From: Kluyvera sp036759925
GTDB lineage: Bacteria > Pseudomonadota > Gammaproteobacteria > Enterobacterales > Enterobacteriaceae
Direction: 5' to 3'
Length of the DNA stretch: 64,000 nt
Assembly: GCF_036759925.1 (NCBI RefSeq)
Contig: NZ_JAPKIB010000020.1
Location: forward strand, 1-64,000
Below are positions 33,737-42,475 of the stretch, piece after piece (the stretch's first letter is position 1; each line of letters starts with the position of its first letter). A model generated the notes under the pieces. That model was not told the origin of the DNA and made no database searches. It saw only the letters and a list, made by a program, of their open reading frames with translations. A program made the position numbers and the translations under genes.

Positions 33737-34750
33737 ATGAAGGTACTGGTCACCGGCGCCACCAGCGGGTTAGGCAGAAACGCGGTTGAATATCTGCGTA
33801 GCAGAGGCATCAGCGTCAGAGCGAGCGGTCGCAACGAAGCGATGGGCAAACTGCTGGAGAAAATGGGCGCGGAGTTCGTCCATGCTGACCTGACTGAGCT
33901 GGTTTCCTCCCAGGCAAAAGTGATGCTGGCCGGCGTAGACACGCTGTGGCACTGTTCCAGCTTTACCTCGCCGTGGGGTACCCAGGCCGCCTTTGACTTA
34001 GCCAACGTTCGTGCCACCCGCCGTCTGGGCGAATGGGCCGTCGCGTGGGGCGTACGCAACTTCATCCATATCTCTTCGCCGTCGCTGTACTTTGATTACC
34101 ACCATCATCGCGACATTACCGAAGATTTCCGACCGCATCGTTTCGCCAACGAGTTTGCCCGCAGCAAAGCGGCCAGCGAAGAGGTGATCCAACTGCTGGC
34201 GCGAGCCAACCCTAATACCCGCTTCACGATCCTTCGTCCGCAGAGCGTCTTTGGGCCGCACGACAAAGTATTTATTCCGCGCCTGGCGCAGATGATGCAC
34301 CATTACGGCAGCGTGCTGTTGCCGCGCGGCGGCCATGCGATGGTCGATATGACTTATTACGAAAACGCGGTTCACGCGATGTGGCTTGCCAGCCAACCAC
34401 GCTGTGACGACCTGCCTTCCGGCCGCGCCTACAACATCACCAACGGCGAACCGCGCACCCTACGCAGCATCGTTGAGCGTTTGATTGATGAACTGGATAT
34501 CCCCTGCCGCATTCGCTCGGTGCCCTATCCAATGCTGGATATGATTGCCCGCAGCATGGAACGCTTTGGGGATAAGAAGTCGAAAGAGCCTTCACTGACA
34601 CACTACGGCGTCTCAAAGCTGAACTTTGATTTTACGCTGGATATCAGCCGCGCCCGCGAAGAGCTAGGCTATGAGCCCATCGTCTCGCTCGACGACGGTA
34701 TTATCCGTACCGCCGCCTGGCTGGAAGATCACGGCAAGCTGCCCCGCTAG
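33737..34750 (+). CDS. ybjS: putative NAD(P)H-dependent oxidoreductase YbjS
   Basis: 337 residues from ATG 33737, the K-12 length; an in-frame ATG two codons earlier is possible. Extended SDR/3-beta-HSD type: Rossmann TGATSGLGRNA (8-18), HISSPSLYFDYHHH with a Tyr in the catalytic region (about 112-125), and FARSKAASEE with the partner Lys. Substrate unknown. It ends 3 bp from convergent amiD. Confidence 0.92.
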   Translation: MKVLVTGATSGLGRNAVEYLRSRGISVRASGRNEAMGKLLEKMGAEFVHADLTELVSSQAKVMLAGVDTLWHCSSFTSPWGTQAAFDLANVRATRRLGEWAVAWGVRNFIHISSPSLYFDYHHHRDITEDFRPHRFANEFARSKAASEEVIQLLARANPNTRFTILRPQSVFGPHDKVFIPRLAQMMHHYGSVLLPRGGHAMVDMTYYENAVHAMWLASQPRCDDLPSGRAYNITNGEPRTLRSIVERLIDELDIPCRIRSVPYPMLDMIARSMERFGDKKSKEPSLTHYGVSKLNFDFTLDISRAREELGYEPIVSLDDGIIRTAAWLEDHGKLPR

Positions 34751-34753
34751 GGC

Positions 34754-35590
34754 TTAGCCCTGACCGTATTTCTCCAACAGCGCCTCGGCAATTGCCAGGC
34801 TTTCCGCATCGGCAACGCCATCATAGCGTGTCGGGCGGAAATGCATCTGGAAGGCGGCAATGACCCTGATTTGCTGCATTCGGGTCATCCCCGGCTTCAC
34901 CTCATAGCCATATCGCGCCAGCAGGTCGAGTAGATTATTGGTCGCCACCGGTGCGCCAGGCGCTCGCCCATTCAGGTAGAACGCCACCCGATTTTCATCC
35001 GGCCATGCGCCAATCCCCTGCTGCGCCAGCGATTTCCATGGGAACAGCGGCCCCGGATCGTCTTTACGCTGCGGCGCAATGTCCGAATGGGCAACCACAT
35101 TTTGCGGCTCAATGTTGTAGCGCTTGATGATATCTTTCGCCAGCGGCACCAGCGCCTGAATCTGCGCGGGTTCAAACGGCGTAAAGAACCTCGTACCGTC
35201 GACTTTCTGCCAGCCGCGGTTCTCCAGTTCAATGCCGATAGAGGTATCGTTGATACGCGTTGCACCGCGCCAGAAGCTGATGCCCGCATGCCAGGCGAGC
35301 TTCGACTCCGGCACCAGTTGCCAGATTTTCGGCTTGCCGTGCAGCAGCGGCGGCACCGCCGGGATCAGATAATGCACGCTGACCTGCTGGCCGGTTAACG
35401 TCTCCAGCGAGACGTCAAAATCGTCCGCCGTATAGTGGATCACCAACTCTTTGATGCGGGGATAGGCCTGCGGCGACGTTTGGCTGGTATCCAGCACATA
35501 ATCCTGCTTTTCAACAACGGCCTTTTTATTTTCCCCGGCACACCCCGCCAGCACCATCGCCAGCATCACCACGGTAAGTAAACGTTTCAT
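34754..35590 (-). CDS. amiD: N-acetylmuramoyl-L-alanine amidase AmiD (lipoprotein)
   Basis: Zinc amidase that cuts muropeptides, including anhydro forms, at the outer membrane. 278 residues. Signal peptide with lipobox LAGC, Cys17 being lipidated. Amidase_2 domain: zinc ligands His in LVIHYTADDF (near 52) and His and Asp in VVAHSDIAPQRKDDPGP (near 153 and 163). A small C-terminal peptidoglycan-binding domain follows. Its start overlaps the end of ybjQ by 4 bases, so the two are coupled. Confidence 0.95.
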   Translation of the reverse strand: MKRLLTVVMLAMVLAGCAGENKKAVVEKQDYVLDTSQTSPQAYPRIKELVIHYTADDFDVSLETLTGQQVSVHYLIPAVPPLLHGKPKIWQLVPESKLAWHAGISFWRGATRINDTSIGIELENRGWQKVDGTRFFTPFEPAQIQALVPLAKDIIKRYNIEPQNVVAHSDIAPQRKDDPGPLFPWKSLAQQGIGAWPDENRVAFYLNGRAPGAPVATNNLLDLLARYGYEVKPGMTRMQQIRVIAAFQMHFRPTRYDGVADAESLAIAEALLEKYGQG

Positions 35591-35910
35591 CGGCGCGTTT
35601 TGACCGCCGTACCGCTCACGCTGACCATCAACATGCTGCTGTCTTTGCCCACGGTTTCATAATCAATATCAATTCCGACGACCGCATCCGCGCCCAGCGC
35701 TTTGGCCTGCTCGCCTAACTCCTTAAAAGCAATCTCACGCGCTTTGCGCAGCTCTTTTTCGTAAGCGCCGGAGCGGCCGCCAACGATGTCACGGATACCG
35801 GCAAAAAAATCGCGGAAAATATTGGCCCCGAGAATCGCCTCTCCCGTCACCACGCCGCAGTATTCAGTAATGGGCTGCCCTTCGAGGGTGGGGGTCGTAG
35901 AAAATTGCAT
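35587..35910 (-). CDS. ybjQ: UPF0145 protein YbjQ
   Basis: 107 residues, a conserved YbjQ-type pentamer-forming domain (DUF74). Family pattern: TPTLEGQPITEYCGVVTGE at the N-terminus and GADAVVGIDIDYE in the middle. Function unknown. Upstream gene of ybjQ-amiD. The 170 bp before its start hold its promoter and that of ybjP. Confidence 0.94.
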   Translation of the reverse strand: MQFSTTPTLEGQPITEYCGVVTGEAILGANIFRDFFAGIRDIVGGRSGAYEKELRKAREIAFKELGEQAKALGADAVVGIDIDYETVGKDSSMLMVSVSGTAVKTRR

Positions 35911-36080
35911 GGACTACTCCTTCGTTAACGTTCAATGCCTTAGCTCTCTGCGCTAAACGCATTATCGGACCGATACGCTATGCTTGAAAAGGGAATACTC
36001 CATTATCGTATACATAAATCGCGCCCGCTGCATGGCGGCATATGGGCGATGAATGTTGAGACAGCTAACAAGGAATCACT

Positions 36081-36596
36081 ATGCGTTACACCAACCTTGC
36101 ACTTATTCTTCCCGCCGCACTCCTGCTGAGCGCTTGTACCACCGTAACACCGGCCTATAAAGATACTGGAACCCGCGTGGGACAGTGCGTGGAAGGCGGC
36201 CCGGACGCTGTGGCGCAGAAGTTTTACGACGCACAAAAACAGCAACGCAGCACCGATTTTACCGCGCTTCGTCCTTACCTGAGCGATGGTCTGGCGAAAC
36301 TGTTGAGCGATAGCAGTCAGGATCCGGACAAACGTACGCTGCTGCAATCGAACCTGTTCTCCAGCAGCGCGGGCGCGCCTGACAGCGCCGATGTCGCCAG
36401 CGCTTCCACCATCCCAAATACCGATGCCCGCAACATTCCGCTGCGCGTAGATTTAAAGCAGGGAACCCAGAGCTGGAAAGATGAAGTGCTGATGGTTCGC
36501 GAAGGCAACTGCTGGGCCGTTGATGACGTACGCTATCTCGGCAACAACACCCATGCTCCAGCAGGCACATTGCGTCAATCTCTTGAGAAACGTTAA
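36081..36596 (+). CDS. ybjP: lipoprotein YbjP
   Basis: 171 residues, as in K-12. Signal peptide with lipobox LSAC, so Cys19 is the likely lipidated residue. It has a DUF3828-like globular domain; function unknown. Divergent from ybjQ. Confidence 0.93.
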   Translation: MRYTNLALILPAALLLSACTTVTPAYKDTGTRVGQCVEGGPDAVAQKFYDAQKQQRSTDFTALRPYLSDGLAKLLSDSSQDPDKRTLLQSNLFSSSAGAPDSADVASASTIPNTDARNIPLRVDLKQGTQSWKDEVLMVREGNCWAVDDVRYLGNNTHAPAGTLRQSLEKR

Positions 36597-36907
36597 TAAA
36601 TTGTAACGTAATTCTGTCAAATGCCTTATCCCGGCAAAATGTCTGGCATTCCCCCTGGAATGCCGACATTTATACCCCTCGCCCACCCCGCCCGTTATTT
36701 TGTGCTAACTTTAAAAGAAAAGTTGGTTTACATTTAAGTTTTAACGCACAAATATTGCATAACTATTCTGTCAAAGGTACTATTTGCGGCCTCAATTGCT
36801 GATAATTCTCTATGGGCTGATACCTTCAGCGGAGAAATCCAAAAACGACAGCAGAGCATGCACCTGGCCTTTCCAGGGCGAGAACAACACATTCGTGACG
36901 GGTATCA
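36597..36907 (+). promoter_or_regulatory. ybjP-artP intergenic region with ARG-box-like site
   Basis: 311 bp without a gene. A near-perfect hairpin (36637-36671, with one bulged T) follows ybjP and may terminate it, though it lacks a T run. TGCAT-AACT-ATTCT at 36756-36769 matches the ARG-box core TGAAT-N4-ATTCA at 8 of 10 positions, consistent with ArgR repression of artPIQM known in E. coli. Confidence 0.55.
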
Positions 36908-37636
36908 ATGAGCATTAAATTAGACGGCATTAACTGCTTTTATGGCGCGCACCAGGCGCTGTTCGACATCACGCTGCAATGCCCTGAGGGCGAAACGCTG
37001 GTACTGCTTGGCCCAAGTGGCGCAGGTAAAAGCTCACTCCTGCGCGTGCTGAATCTGCTGGAAATGCCGAAATCCGGCACCCTGGCGATTGCGGGTAACC
37101 ATTTCGATTTTGCTAAGACCCCGTCAGACAAAGCGATTCGCGAACTGCGTCAAAACGTCGGCATGGTCTTCCAGCAGTACAATCTCTGGCCTCACCTGAC
37201 GGTAGTACAAAACCTGATTGAAGCGCCGTGCCGCGTGCTGGGCTTAAGCAAAGACCAGGCGATGGCGCGTGCGGAAAAGCTGCTGGAACGTTTACGTCTC
37301 AAGCCGTTCAGCGATCGCTATCCGCTGCACCTCTCCGGTGGCCAGCAGCAGCGCGTGGCGATTGCCCGTGCGCTGATGATGGAGCCGCAGGTTCTGCTGT
37401 TTGATGAACCGACCGCGGCACTTGACCCGGAAATCACCGCCCAAATTGTCAGCATTATTCACGAACTGGCTGAAACCAACATTACCCAGGTTATCGTCAC
37501 CCACGAAGTGGAAGTGGCGCGTAAAACGGCCAGCCGCGTGGTGTATATGGAAAACGGTTATATCGTCGAACAAGGCGATGCAAGCTGCTTTAACAGCCCA
37601 CAGACAGATGCATTTAGAAGTTATCTTTCTCACTGA
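36908..37636 (+). CDS. artP: arginine ABC transporter ATP-binding protein ArtP
   Basis: 242 residues, as in K-12. Walker A GPSGAGKSSLL (about 36-46), the signature LSGGQQQRVAIARAL, and Walker B VLLFDEPTAALDPE. Energises arginine uptake with ArtQM and binding proteins ArtI and ArtJ. First gene of artPIQM. Confidence 0.96.
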   Translation: MSIKLDGINCFYGAHQALFDITLQCPEGETLVLLGPSGAGKSSLLRVLNLLEMPKSGTLAIAGNHFDFAKTPSDKAIRELRQNVGMVFQQYNLWPHLTVVQNLIEAPCRVLGLSKDQAMARAEKLLERLRLKPFSDRYPLHLSGGQQQRVAIARALMMEPQVLLFDEPTAALDPEITAQIVSIIHELAETNITQVIVTHEVEVARKTASRVVYMENGYIVEQGDASCFNSPQTDAFRSYLSH

Positions 37637-37651
37637 TTCAGGACAATGACG

Positions 37652-38383
37652 ATGAAAAAAGTACTGATTGCCGCGCTGCTTGCTAGCGTCAGCCTCTCCG
37701 CTGCTGCCGCTCAAACCATTCGTTTCGCGACCGAAGCATCTTATCCTCCATTTGAATCCATGGACGCCAACAACAAGATCGTCGGCTTCGACGTGGATCT
37801 GGCTAACGCCCTGTGTAAAGAGATCGATGCGACCTGTACCTTCAGCAACCAGTCTTTCGATAGCCTGATCCCAAGCCTGAAATTCCGCCGCATCGACGCG
37901 GTGATGGCCGGTATGGACATCACCCCAGAACGTGAAAAACAGGTGCTGTTCACCACCCCGTACTACGACAACTCAGCCCTGTTTATCGGCGTAAAAGGCA
38001 AGTTCACCGGTGTTGACCAGCTGAAAGGCAAAAAAGTGGGCGTGCAGAACGGTACCACGCACCAGAAATTCATCATGGATAAACACCCGGAAATCACGAC
38101 CGTGCCTTACGACAGCTATCAGAACGCTAAGCTGGATCTGCAGAACGGTCGTATTGACGCGGTCTTCGGCGATACCGCCGTGGTTACCGAATGGCTGAAG
38201 GCCAACGATAAGCTGGCGGCCGTCGGCGATAAAGTGACCGACAAAGACTACTTTGGCACCGGCCTGGGTATTGCTGTCCGTCAGGGCAACACCGAGCTGC
38301 AGCAGAAATTCAACGCTGCGCTGGAAAAAGTGAAGAAAGACGGCACCTACCAAACCATCTACGCTAAATGGTTCCAGAAGTAA
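37652..38383 (+). CDS. artI: periplasmic binding protein ArtI
   Basis: 243 residues. Signal peptide MKKVLIAALLASVSLSAAAA, then a type 2 periplasmic binding domain (SBP_bac_3). I chose ATG 37652, eight bases after AGGA; an ATG two codons earlier sits too close to the ribosome site. A paralog of ArtJ, 1.6 kb downstream. Its ligand in E. coli is less certain than that of ArtJ. Confidence 0.95.
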   Translation: MKKVLIAALLASVSLSAAAAQTIRFATEASYPPFESMDANNKIVGFDVDLANALCKEIDATCTFSNQSFDSLIPSLKFRRIDAVMAGMDITPEREKQVLFTTPYYDNSALFIGVKGKFTGVDQLKGKKVGVQNGTTHQKFIMDKHPEITTVPYDSYQNAKLDLQNGRIDAVFGDTAVVTEWLKANDKLAAVGDKVTDKDYFGTGLGIAVRQGNTELQQKFNAALEKVKKDGTYQTIYAKWFQK

Positions 38384-38389
38384 GACTTG

Positions 38390-39106
38390 ATGAACGAAAT
38401 GTTTCCTTTAGCAAGCGCCGCCGGCATGACCGTCGGCCTTGCCGTTTGTGCACTGATAATCGGCCTCGCGCTGGCGATGTTCTTTGCGGTATGGGAGTCA
38501 GTCAAATGGCGCCCTATCGCATGGCTCGGCTCCGCGCTGGTTACCGTGCTGCGCGGCCTGCCGGAAATCCTGGTGGTGCTGTTTATCTACTTCGGCTCTT
38601 CACAGCTGCTGCTGACGCTGTCTGACGGTTTTAACATCAACCTCGGCATCGTACAGATTCCAGTACAGATGCAGATCGAAAACTTCGATGTCAGTCCGTT
38701 CTTGTGCGGCGTGATTGCCCTCTCCCTGCTTTACTCCGCCTATGCTTCGCAGACCCTGCGCGGCGCGCTGAAAGCGGTACCGGCAGGTCAGTGGGAGTCC
38801 GGCCAGGCGCTAGGGATGTCGAAAAGCGCTATCTTCTTCCGACTGGTCATGCCGCAGATGTGGCGTCACGCGCTGCCGGGTCTTGGCAACCAATGGCTGG
38901 TGCTGCTGAAAGATACCGCGCTGGTGTCGCTGATTAGCGTGAACGATCTGATGCTGCAAACCAAGAGTATCGCTACCCGCACCCAGGAGCCGTTTACCTG
39001 GTATATCGTGGCGGCGGCTATTTACCTGGTGATTACCCTGCTCAGCCAGTACATCCTCAAACGCATTGACCTGCGTACCACTCGCTTTGAACGGAGACCA
39101 GGCTGA
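38390..39106 (+). CDS. artQ: arginine ABC transporter permease ArtQ
   Basis: 238 residues, the K-12 length, starting MNEMFPLASAAG. Five helices with the EAA-type cytosolic loop (AVPAGQWESGQALGMSKSA) that contacts ArtP. Starts 6 bp after artI; the stop overlaps artM (TGATG). Confidence 0.95.
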   Translation: MNEMFPLASAAGMTVGLAVCALIIGLALAMFFAVWESVKWRPIAWLGSALVTVLRGLPEILVVLFIYFGSSQLLLTLSDGFNINLGIVQIPVQMQIENFDVSPFLCGVIALSLLYSAYASQTLRGALKAVPAGQWESGQALGMSKSAIFFRLVMPQMWRHALPGLGNQWLVLLKDTALVSLISVNDLMLQTKSIATRTQEPFTWYIVAAAIYLVITLLSQYILKRIDLRTTRFERRPG

Positions 39107-39774
39107 TGCTCGAGTATTTACCGGAACTGATGAAAGGACTGCACACCAGCCTGACGCTGACCGTAGCCTCCATCGTAGTGGCGCTGGTGCTGGCGCTGAT
39201 TTTCACCATCATCCTGACGCTGAAAACGCCGGTGCTGGTGTGGCTGGTGCGCGGCTACATTACGCTGTTCACCGGTACGCCGCTGCTGGTGCAGATCTTC
39301 CTTATCTACTACGGCCCGGGCCAGTTCCCGACGCTGCAGAACTACCCGGTGCTGTGGCACCTGCTCTCTGAGCCGTGGCTGTGCGCGCTGATTGCGCTGT
39401 CGCTAAACAGCGCCGCTTACACCACACAACTGTTCTTCGGGGCGATTCGCGCCATTCCGGAAGGCCAGTGGCAGTCCTGTAATGCCCTGGGGATGAGTAA
39501 GAAAGATACGCTGGCGATTCTGCTGCCATACGCCTTTAAACGCGCGCTCTCGTCCTACTCCAACGAAGTAGTGCTGGTGTTTAAGAGTACGTCTCTCGCC
39601 TACACTATCACGTTGATGGAAGTGATGGGCCACGGTCAGCTGCTCTATGGGCGTACCTACGACGTGATGGTCTTTGGCGCTGCTGGGCTGGTTTATCTGG
39701 TGGTGAACGGCCTGCTGACGCTGATGATGCGTTTAATCGAACGCAAGGCGCTGGCCTTCGAACGCCGCAACTAG
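39106..39774 (+). CDS. artM: arginine ABC transporter permease ArtM
   Basis: 222 residues, five helices, with the permease loop AIPEGQWQSCNALGMSKKD. Partner of ArtQ. Its ATG shares one base with the artQ stop. Followed by a terminator that separates it from artJ. Confidence 0.95.
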   Translation: MLEYLPELMKGLHTSLTLTVASIVVALVLALIFTIILTLKTPVLVWLVRGYITLFTGTPLLVQIFLIYYGPGQFPTLQNYPVLWHLLSEPWLCALIALSLNSAAYTTQLFFGAIRAIPEGQWQSCNALGMSKKDTLAILLPYAFKRALSSYSNEVVLVFKSTSLAYTITLMEVMGHGQLLYGRTYDVMVFGAAGLVYLVVNGLLTLMMRLIERKALAFERRN

Positions 39775-39797
39775 CTTCTGCATAAACTGCGTTTGTG

Positions 39798-39834
39798 AAA
39801 AACGGATAAGCCATTGGCCCATCCGTTTTTTTTT
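39798..39834 (+). terminator. artPIQM terminator
   Basis: A 10-bp stem (AAAAACGGAT / ATCCGTTTTT) with an inner GCC/GGC helix and a long T run. Confidence 0.85.
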
Positions 39835-39864
39835 GCAATTAATAAAATATTTAATCAAATATAT

Positions 39865-39878
39865 TGCATACAAATTCA
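39865..39878 (+). promoter_or_regulatory. ARG-box-like operator before artJ
   Basis: TGCAT-ACAA-ATTCA matches the ArgR core at 9 of 10 positions, 72-85 bp before the artJ ATG. ArgR represses artJ in E. coli. A second box next to it, as usually found, is only weakly visible in the AT-rich sequence upstream. Confidence 0.6.
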
Positions 39879-39949
39879 CATAGTGGCATTGTAGCCCCAT
39901 GCCACACGCAGGGCAGCACCCAATAAGCGAGACAGACAGGAGCTCATCC

Positions 39950-40681
39950 ATGAAAAAATTAGTATTGGCCGCCTTACTTGCCACCGTCGCCGCAGGCGCC
40001 CAGGCCGCAGATAAAATCAGCTTTGGCGTTTCCGCCACCTACCCGCCGTTTGAATCCATGGATGCCAGCAACCAGATTGTCGGCTTTGATATCGATCTGG
40101 CTAACGCGCTCTGTAAGCAGATGCAGGCTGAGTGTACGTTCACCAACCATGCGTTCGATAGCCTGATCCCAGCGCTAAAATTTAAGAAATATGACGCGGT
40201 CATTTCCGGCATGGACATCACCCCAGAGCGGAGTAAACAGGTTGCTTTCACTGATGCCTATTATGCTAACTCGGCGCTGGTCATCGCCAAAAAAGGCGAG
40301 TTCAAGACCTTTGACGACCTGAAAGGCAAACGTATCGGGATGGAAAACGGCACTACCCACCAGAAATACCTGATGGATAAGCACCCGGAAGTGAAAACCG
40401 TGGCCTATGACAGCTACCAGAACGCGATTATCGACCTGAAAAATGGCCGTATCGACGGTGTGTTCGGTGATACCGCGGTGGTTAATGAATGGCTGAAAAC
40501 CAACCCGCAGCTGGGTGCAGCGACTGAGAAAGTCACCGACCCGCAGTACTTCGGCATTGGTTTGGGGATTGCGGTACGTCCAGACAACAAAGCGCTGCTG
40601 GAGAAACTGAACGGTGCGCTGAAGGCGATTAAAGCTGACGGTACCTATCAGAAGATTAACGATAAGTGGTTTGCTGAGTAA
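39950..40681 (+). CDS. artJ: arginine-binding periplasmic protein ArtJ
   Basis: 243 residues, with signal peptide MKKLVLAALLATVAAGAQAA and an SBP_bac_3 domain. Specific arginine receptor for ArtPQM in E. coli. ATG 39950 lies seven bases after AGGAG. Separate transcript from artPIQM, judged by the terminator between. Confidence 0.95.
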   Translation: MKKLVLAALLATVAAGAQAADKISFGVSATYPPFESMDASNQIVGFDIDLANALCKQMQAECTFTNHAFDSLIPALKFKKYDAVISGMDITPERSKQVAFTDAYYANSALVIAKKGEFKTFDDLKGKRIGMENGTTHQKYLMDKHPEVKTVAYDSYQNAIIDLKNGRIDGVFGDTAVVNEWLKTNPQLGAATEKVTDPQYFGIGLGIAVRPDNKALLEKLNGALKAIKADGTYQKINDKWFAE

Positions 40682-40683
40682 TC

Positions 40684-40758
40684 AGCCGTTCCCGGGGTCG
40701 CTAACGCTCGCCCGGGCTACCAGAAACCCGTAGCCCGGCCAAGCGAAGCGCCGCCGGG
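40684..40758. repeat. REP pair (BIME-like) between artJ and rlmC
   Basis: Two GC-rich imperfect palindromes in opposite orientation (GCCCGGGCTACC then GTAGCCCGGCCAAGCG with CGCCGCCGGG). It lies between the ends of two convergent genes, a typical REP position, and probably protects or terminates both mRNAs. Confidence 0.65.
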
Positions 40759-40759
40759 A

Positions 40760-41887
40760 CTATCTCCGCACCAACAGCGTCAGCACCTCGTAATGCGCCG
40801 TGTGCGGGAACATATCAAACAGCTGCACCTTCTCCACGCGATACCCCGCCAGATGCGCAAAATCCTTGGCCATCGTCTGCGCGTTACAGCTGGAATAGAT
40901 AATAAATTCCGGTGCCATCTCGCTTAAATAGTCACACAACGCTTTACCAATACCCCGACGCGGCGGGTTAACCAGCACCAGCTGAGGAATATCGGCCTGC
41001 GTGGTGGCAAACTGGGTCGAGTCCAGCGCCTGGAAATGGAGCTTATCCAGGCCCAGCGCTGCCGCCGACTGTTTGGCACAGGCGATAGCTTCTGGCGCAA
41101 TTTCGATGCCGGTCAACGTCATTTCCGGCGTGGCGCAGTGCAGACCAAAACCGCCAACGCCGCAGAACAGATCCCACATGTGGTTAACCGGCAGCGCTCT
41201 CACCCAGTCGCGGGCGGTGGCGTACAGCGCACTCGCCACCGTCGGGTTGGTCTGGAAGAAGCTCTGCGGACGGATCCACAGCGGCACGTCGTTAAAGCTT
41301 TCCGCCAGCGCCTGCTGCTCGGTAAAGAAGATTTCCTGCTCGCCTTCCATAATCGCCATATGCACCGGCTGGATATTAGCGGTAATTACCTTCAACTGCG
41401 GCAGTTGTGCCTGTAGCGACGGCAGCGCCGCCCGCAGTTGGGCCAGCTTGGTTTCTGAGCGCAGCACGAAGCGCAGCATCATGCCGCCGTCCAACTGGCT
41501 TTCGGTGAGCAGCAGATACTTCAGCTCGCCGCGCTTACGCGCCACGTTGTAGGGCGTGAGCCCGGCGCGAGCGATAAACGGCTTCAGCGCGGCAAAGACC
41601 GAGGCAAACGAACCGGGATAAAGCGGGCAGTCGGTTAAGTCTTCTGGGGTGCCATCGCGATGTAGCATGCCGAGCAGCGGGCGCTCTACGCTACCGCTGA
41701 CCACCATTTTGGCTTTATTACGAAAACCCTGTTCCGGGCCGGATACCGGTGCGCACCAGGCGTTAACGGAAAAATCCGCCAGCAGCGTCTGGAGATCGGC
41801 CATTTTGGCCGCGAGCTGCTCGGCTATCGGCTGCTCAATCCACTGACAGGAACGGCAACGCTGGGCATCATAAAGTGCGCACTGCAT
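40760..41887 (-). CDS. rlmC: 23S rRNA (uracil-747-C5)-methyltransferase RlmC
   Basis: 375 residues, as in K-12. The N-terminal [4Fe-4S] cluster cysteines are Cys3, Cys11, Cys14 and the Cys in LTDCPLYPG. SAM-binding DLFCGVGGFGLHCA near 235, and the catalytic Cys in YSSCNAQTMAKDF near 334. RumB/TrmA family. Convergent with artJ. Confidence 0.96.
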   Translation of the reverse strand: MQCALYDAQRCRSCQWIEQPIAEQLAAKMADLQTLLADFSVNAWCAPVSGPEQGFRNKAKMVVSGSVERPLLGMLHRDGTPEDLTDCPLYPGSFASVFAALKPFIARAGLTPYNVARKRGELKYLLLTESQLDGGMMLRFVLRSETKLAQLRAALPSLQAQLPQLKVITANIQPVHMAIMEGEQEIFFTEQQALAESFNDVPLWIRPQSFFQTNPTVASALYATARDWVRALPVNHMWDLFCGVGGFGLHCATPEMTLTGIEIAPEAIACAKQSAAALGLDKLHFQALDSTQFATTQADIPQLVLVNPPRRGIGKALCDYLSEMAPEFIIYSSCNAQTMAKDFAHLAGYRVEKVQLFDMFPHTAHYEVLTLLVRR

Positions 41888-41929
41888 AGAAAGACCTTGA
41901 GAAAATCGGGGGCGTGGATTGTATCACCG

Positions 41930-42415
41930 TTATTGTAAGCGGAAAAATCGTCGGGAGGCTGCGGGCAGAAAAAGCAGGCATAAAACCAGCAGATCCGGCA
42001 TTTTTTGCATCACCAGCGAGCGGAAGATCTCCCGTTTCGACTCGCCTGCGATGCTGAACAGCTCCGGATAACCATAGCCCAGCGATGCCGCCCATAGGTA
42101 GCTGGCGGCGATCACCTGCGTCAACAGGTAGACCCAGCGCGCCCAGTTACGCCCTTTTACCAACGAAAATGCGCAACTTATTTCCACAAAAACCAGCGCC
42201 AGGCTACTAAGAAAAACCAACGTCAGCGTCCAGGTTTGTACGCTGCGGTGAATAAACTCACCAATGCCTTGCAGCCCCAACAAATTGATTATCATAATCA
42301 GGTCGAGACCGCGGATTAAAATAATGGCGAGCGCCGCCACCTGCACCAAAGCAGGGACATTCAGACGAGCATGCGAACGGCTTCGAGTAAACAGATCCAA
42401 TGTATTGCCTTCCAT
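41930..42415 (-). CDS. ybjO: inner-membrane protein YbjO
   Basis: 161 residues with about four membrane helices, similar along its length to remembered K-12 YbjO (segments ARLNVPALVQVAALAIILIR and GYGYPELFSI). Function unknown. Its ATG lies one base from a perfect terminator palindrome and has no visible ribosome site; a TTG six codons later with AAGG upstream is an alternative start. It follows potI on the same strand. Confidence 0.88.
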   Translation of the reverse strand: MEGNTLDLFTRSRSHARLNVPALVQVAALAIILIRGLDLIMIINLLGLQGIGEFIHRSVQTWTLTLVFLSSLALVFVEISCAFSLVKGRNWARWVYLLTQVIAASYLWAASLGYGYPELFSIAGESKREIFRSLVMQKMPDLLVLCLLFLPAASRRFFRLQ

Positions 42416-42416
42416 G

Positions 42417-42446
42417 AAAACGATGCCGCGAACGTTCGCGGCATCG
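42417..42446 (-). terminator. pot operon terminator next to ybjO
   Basis: A 26-bp perfect palindrome (42421-42446, CGATGCCGCGAAC and its complement) followed on the minus strand by TTTT. It ends potFGHI transcription and ends 1 bp before the ybjO start codon. Confidence 0.8.
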
Positions 42447-42475
42447 ACTGCATATCCGTATCGATTTTAAGAGGA

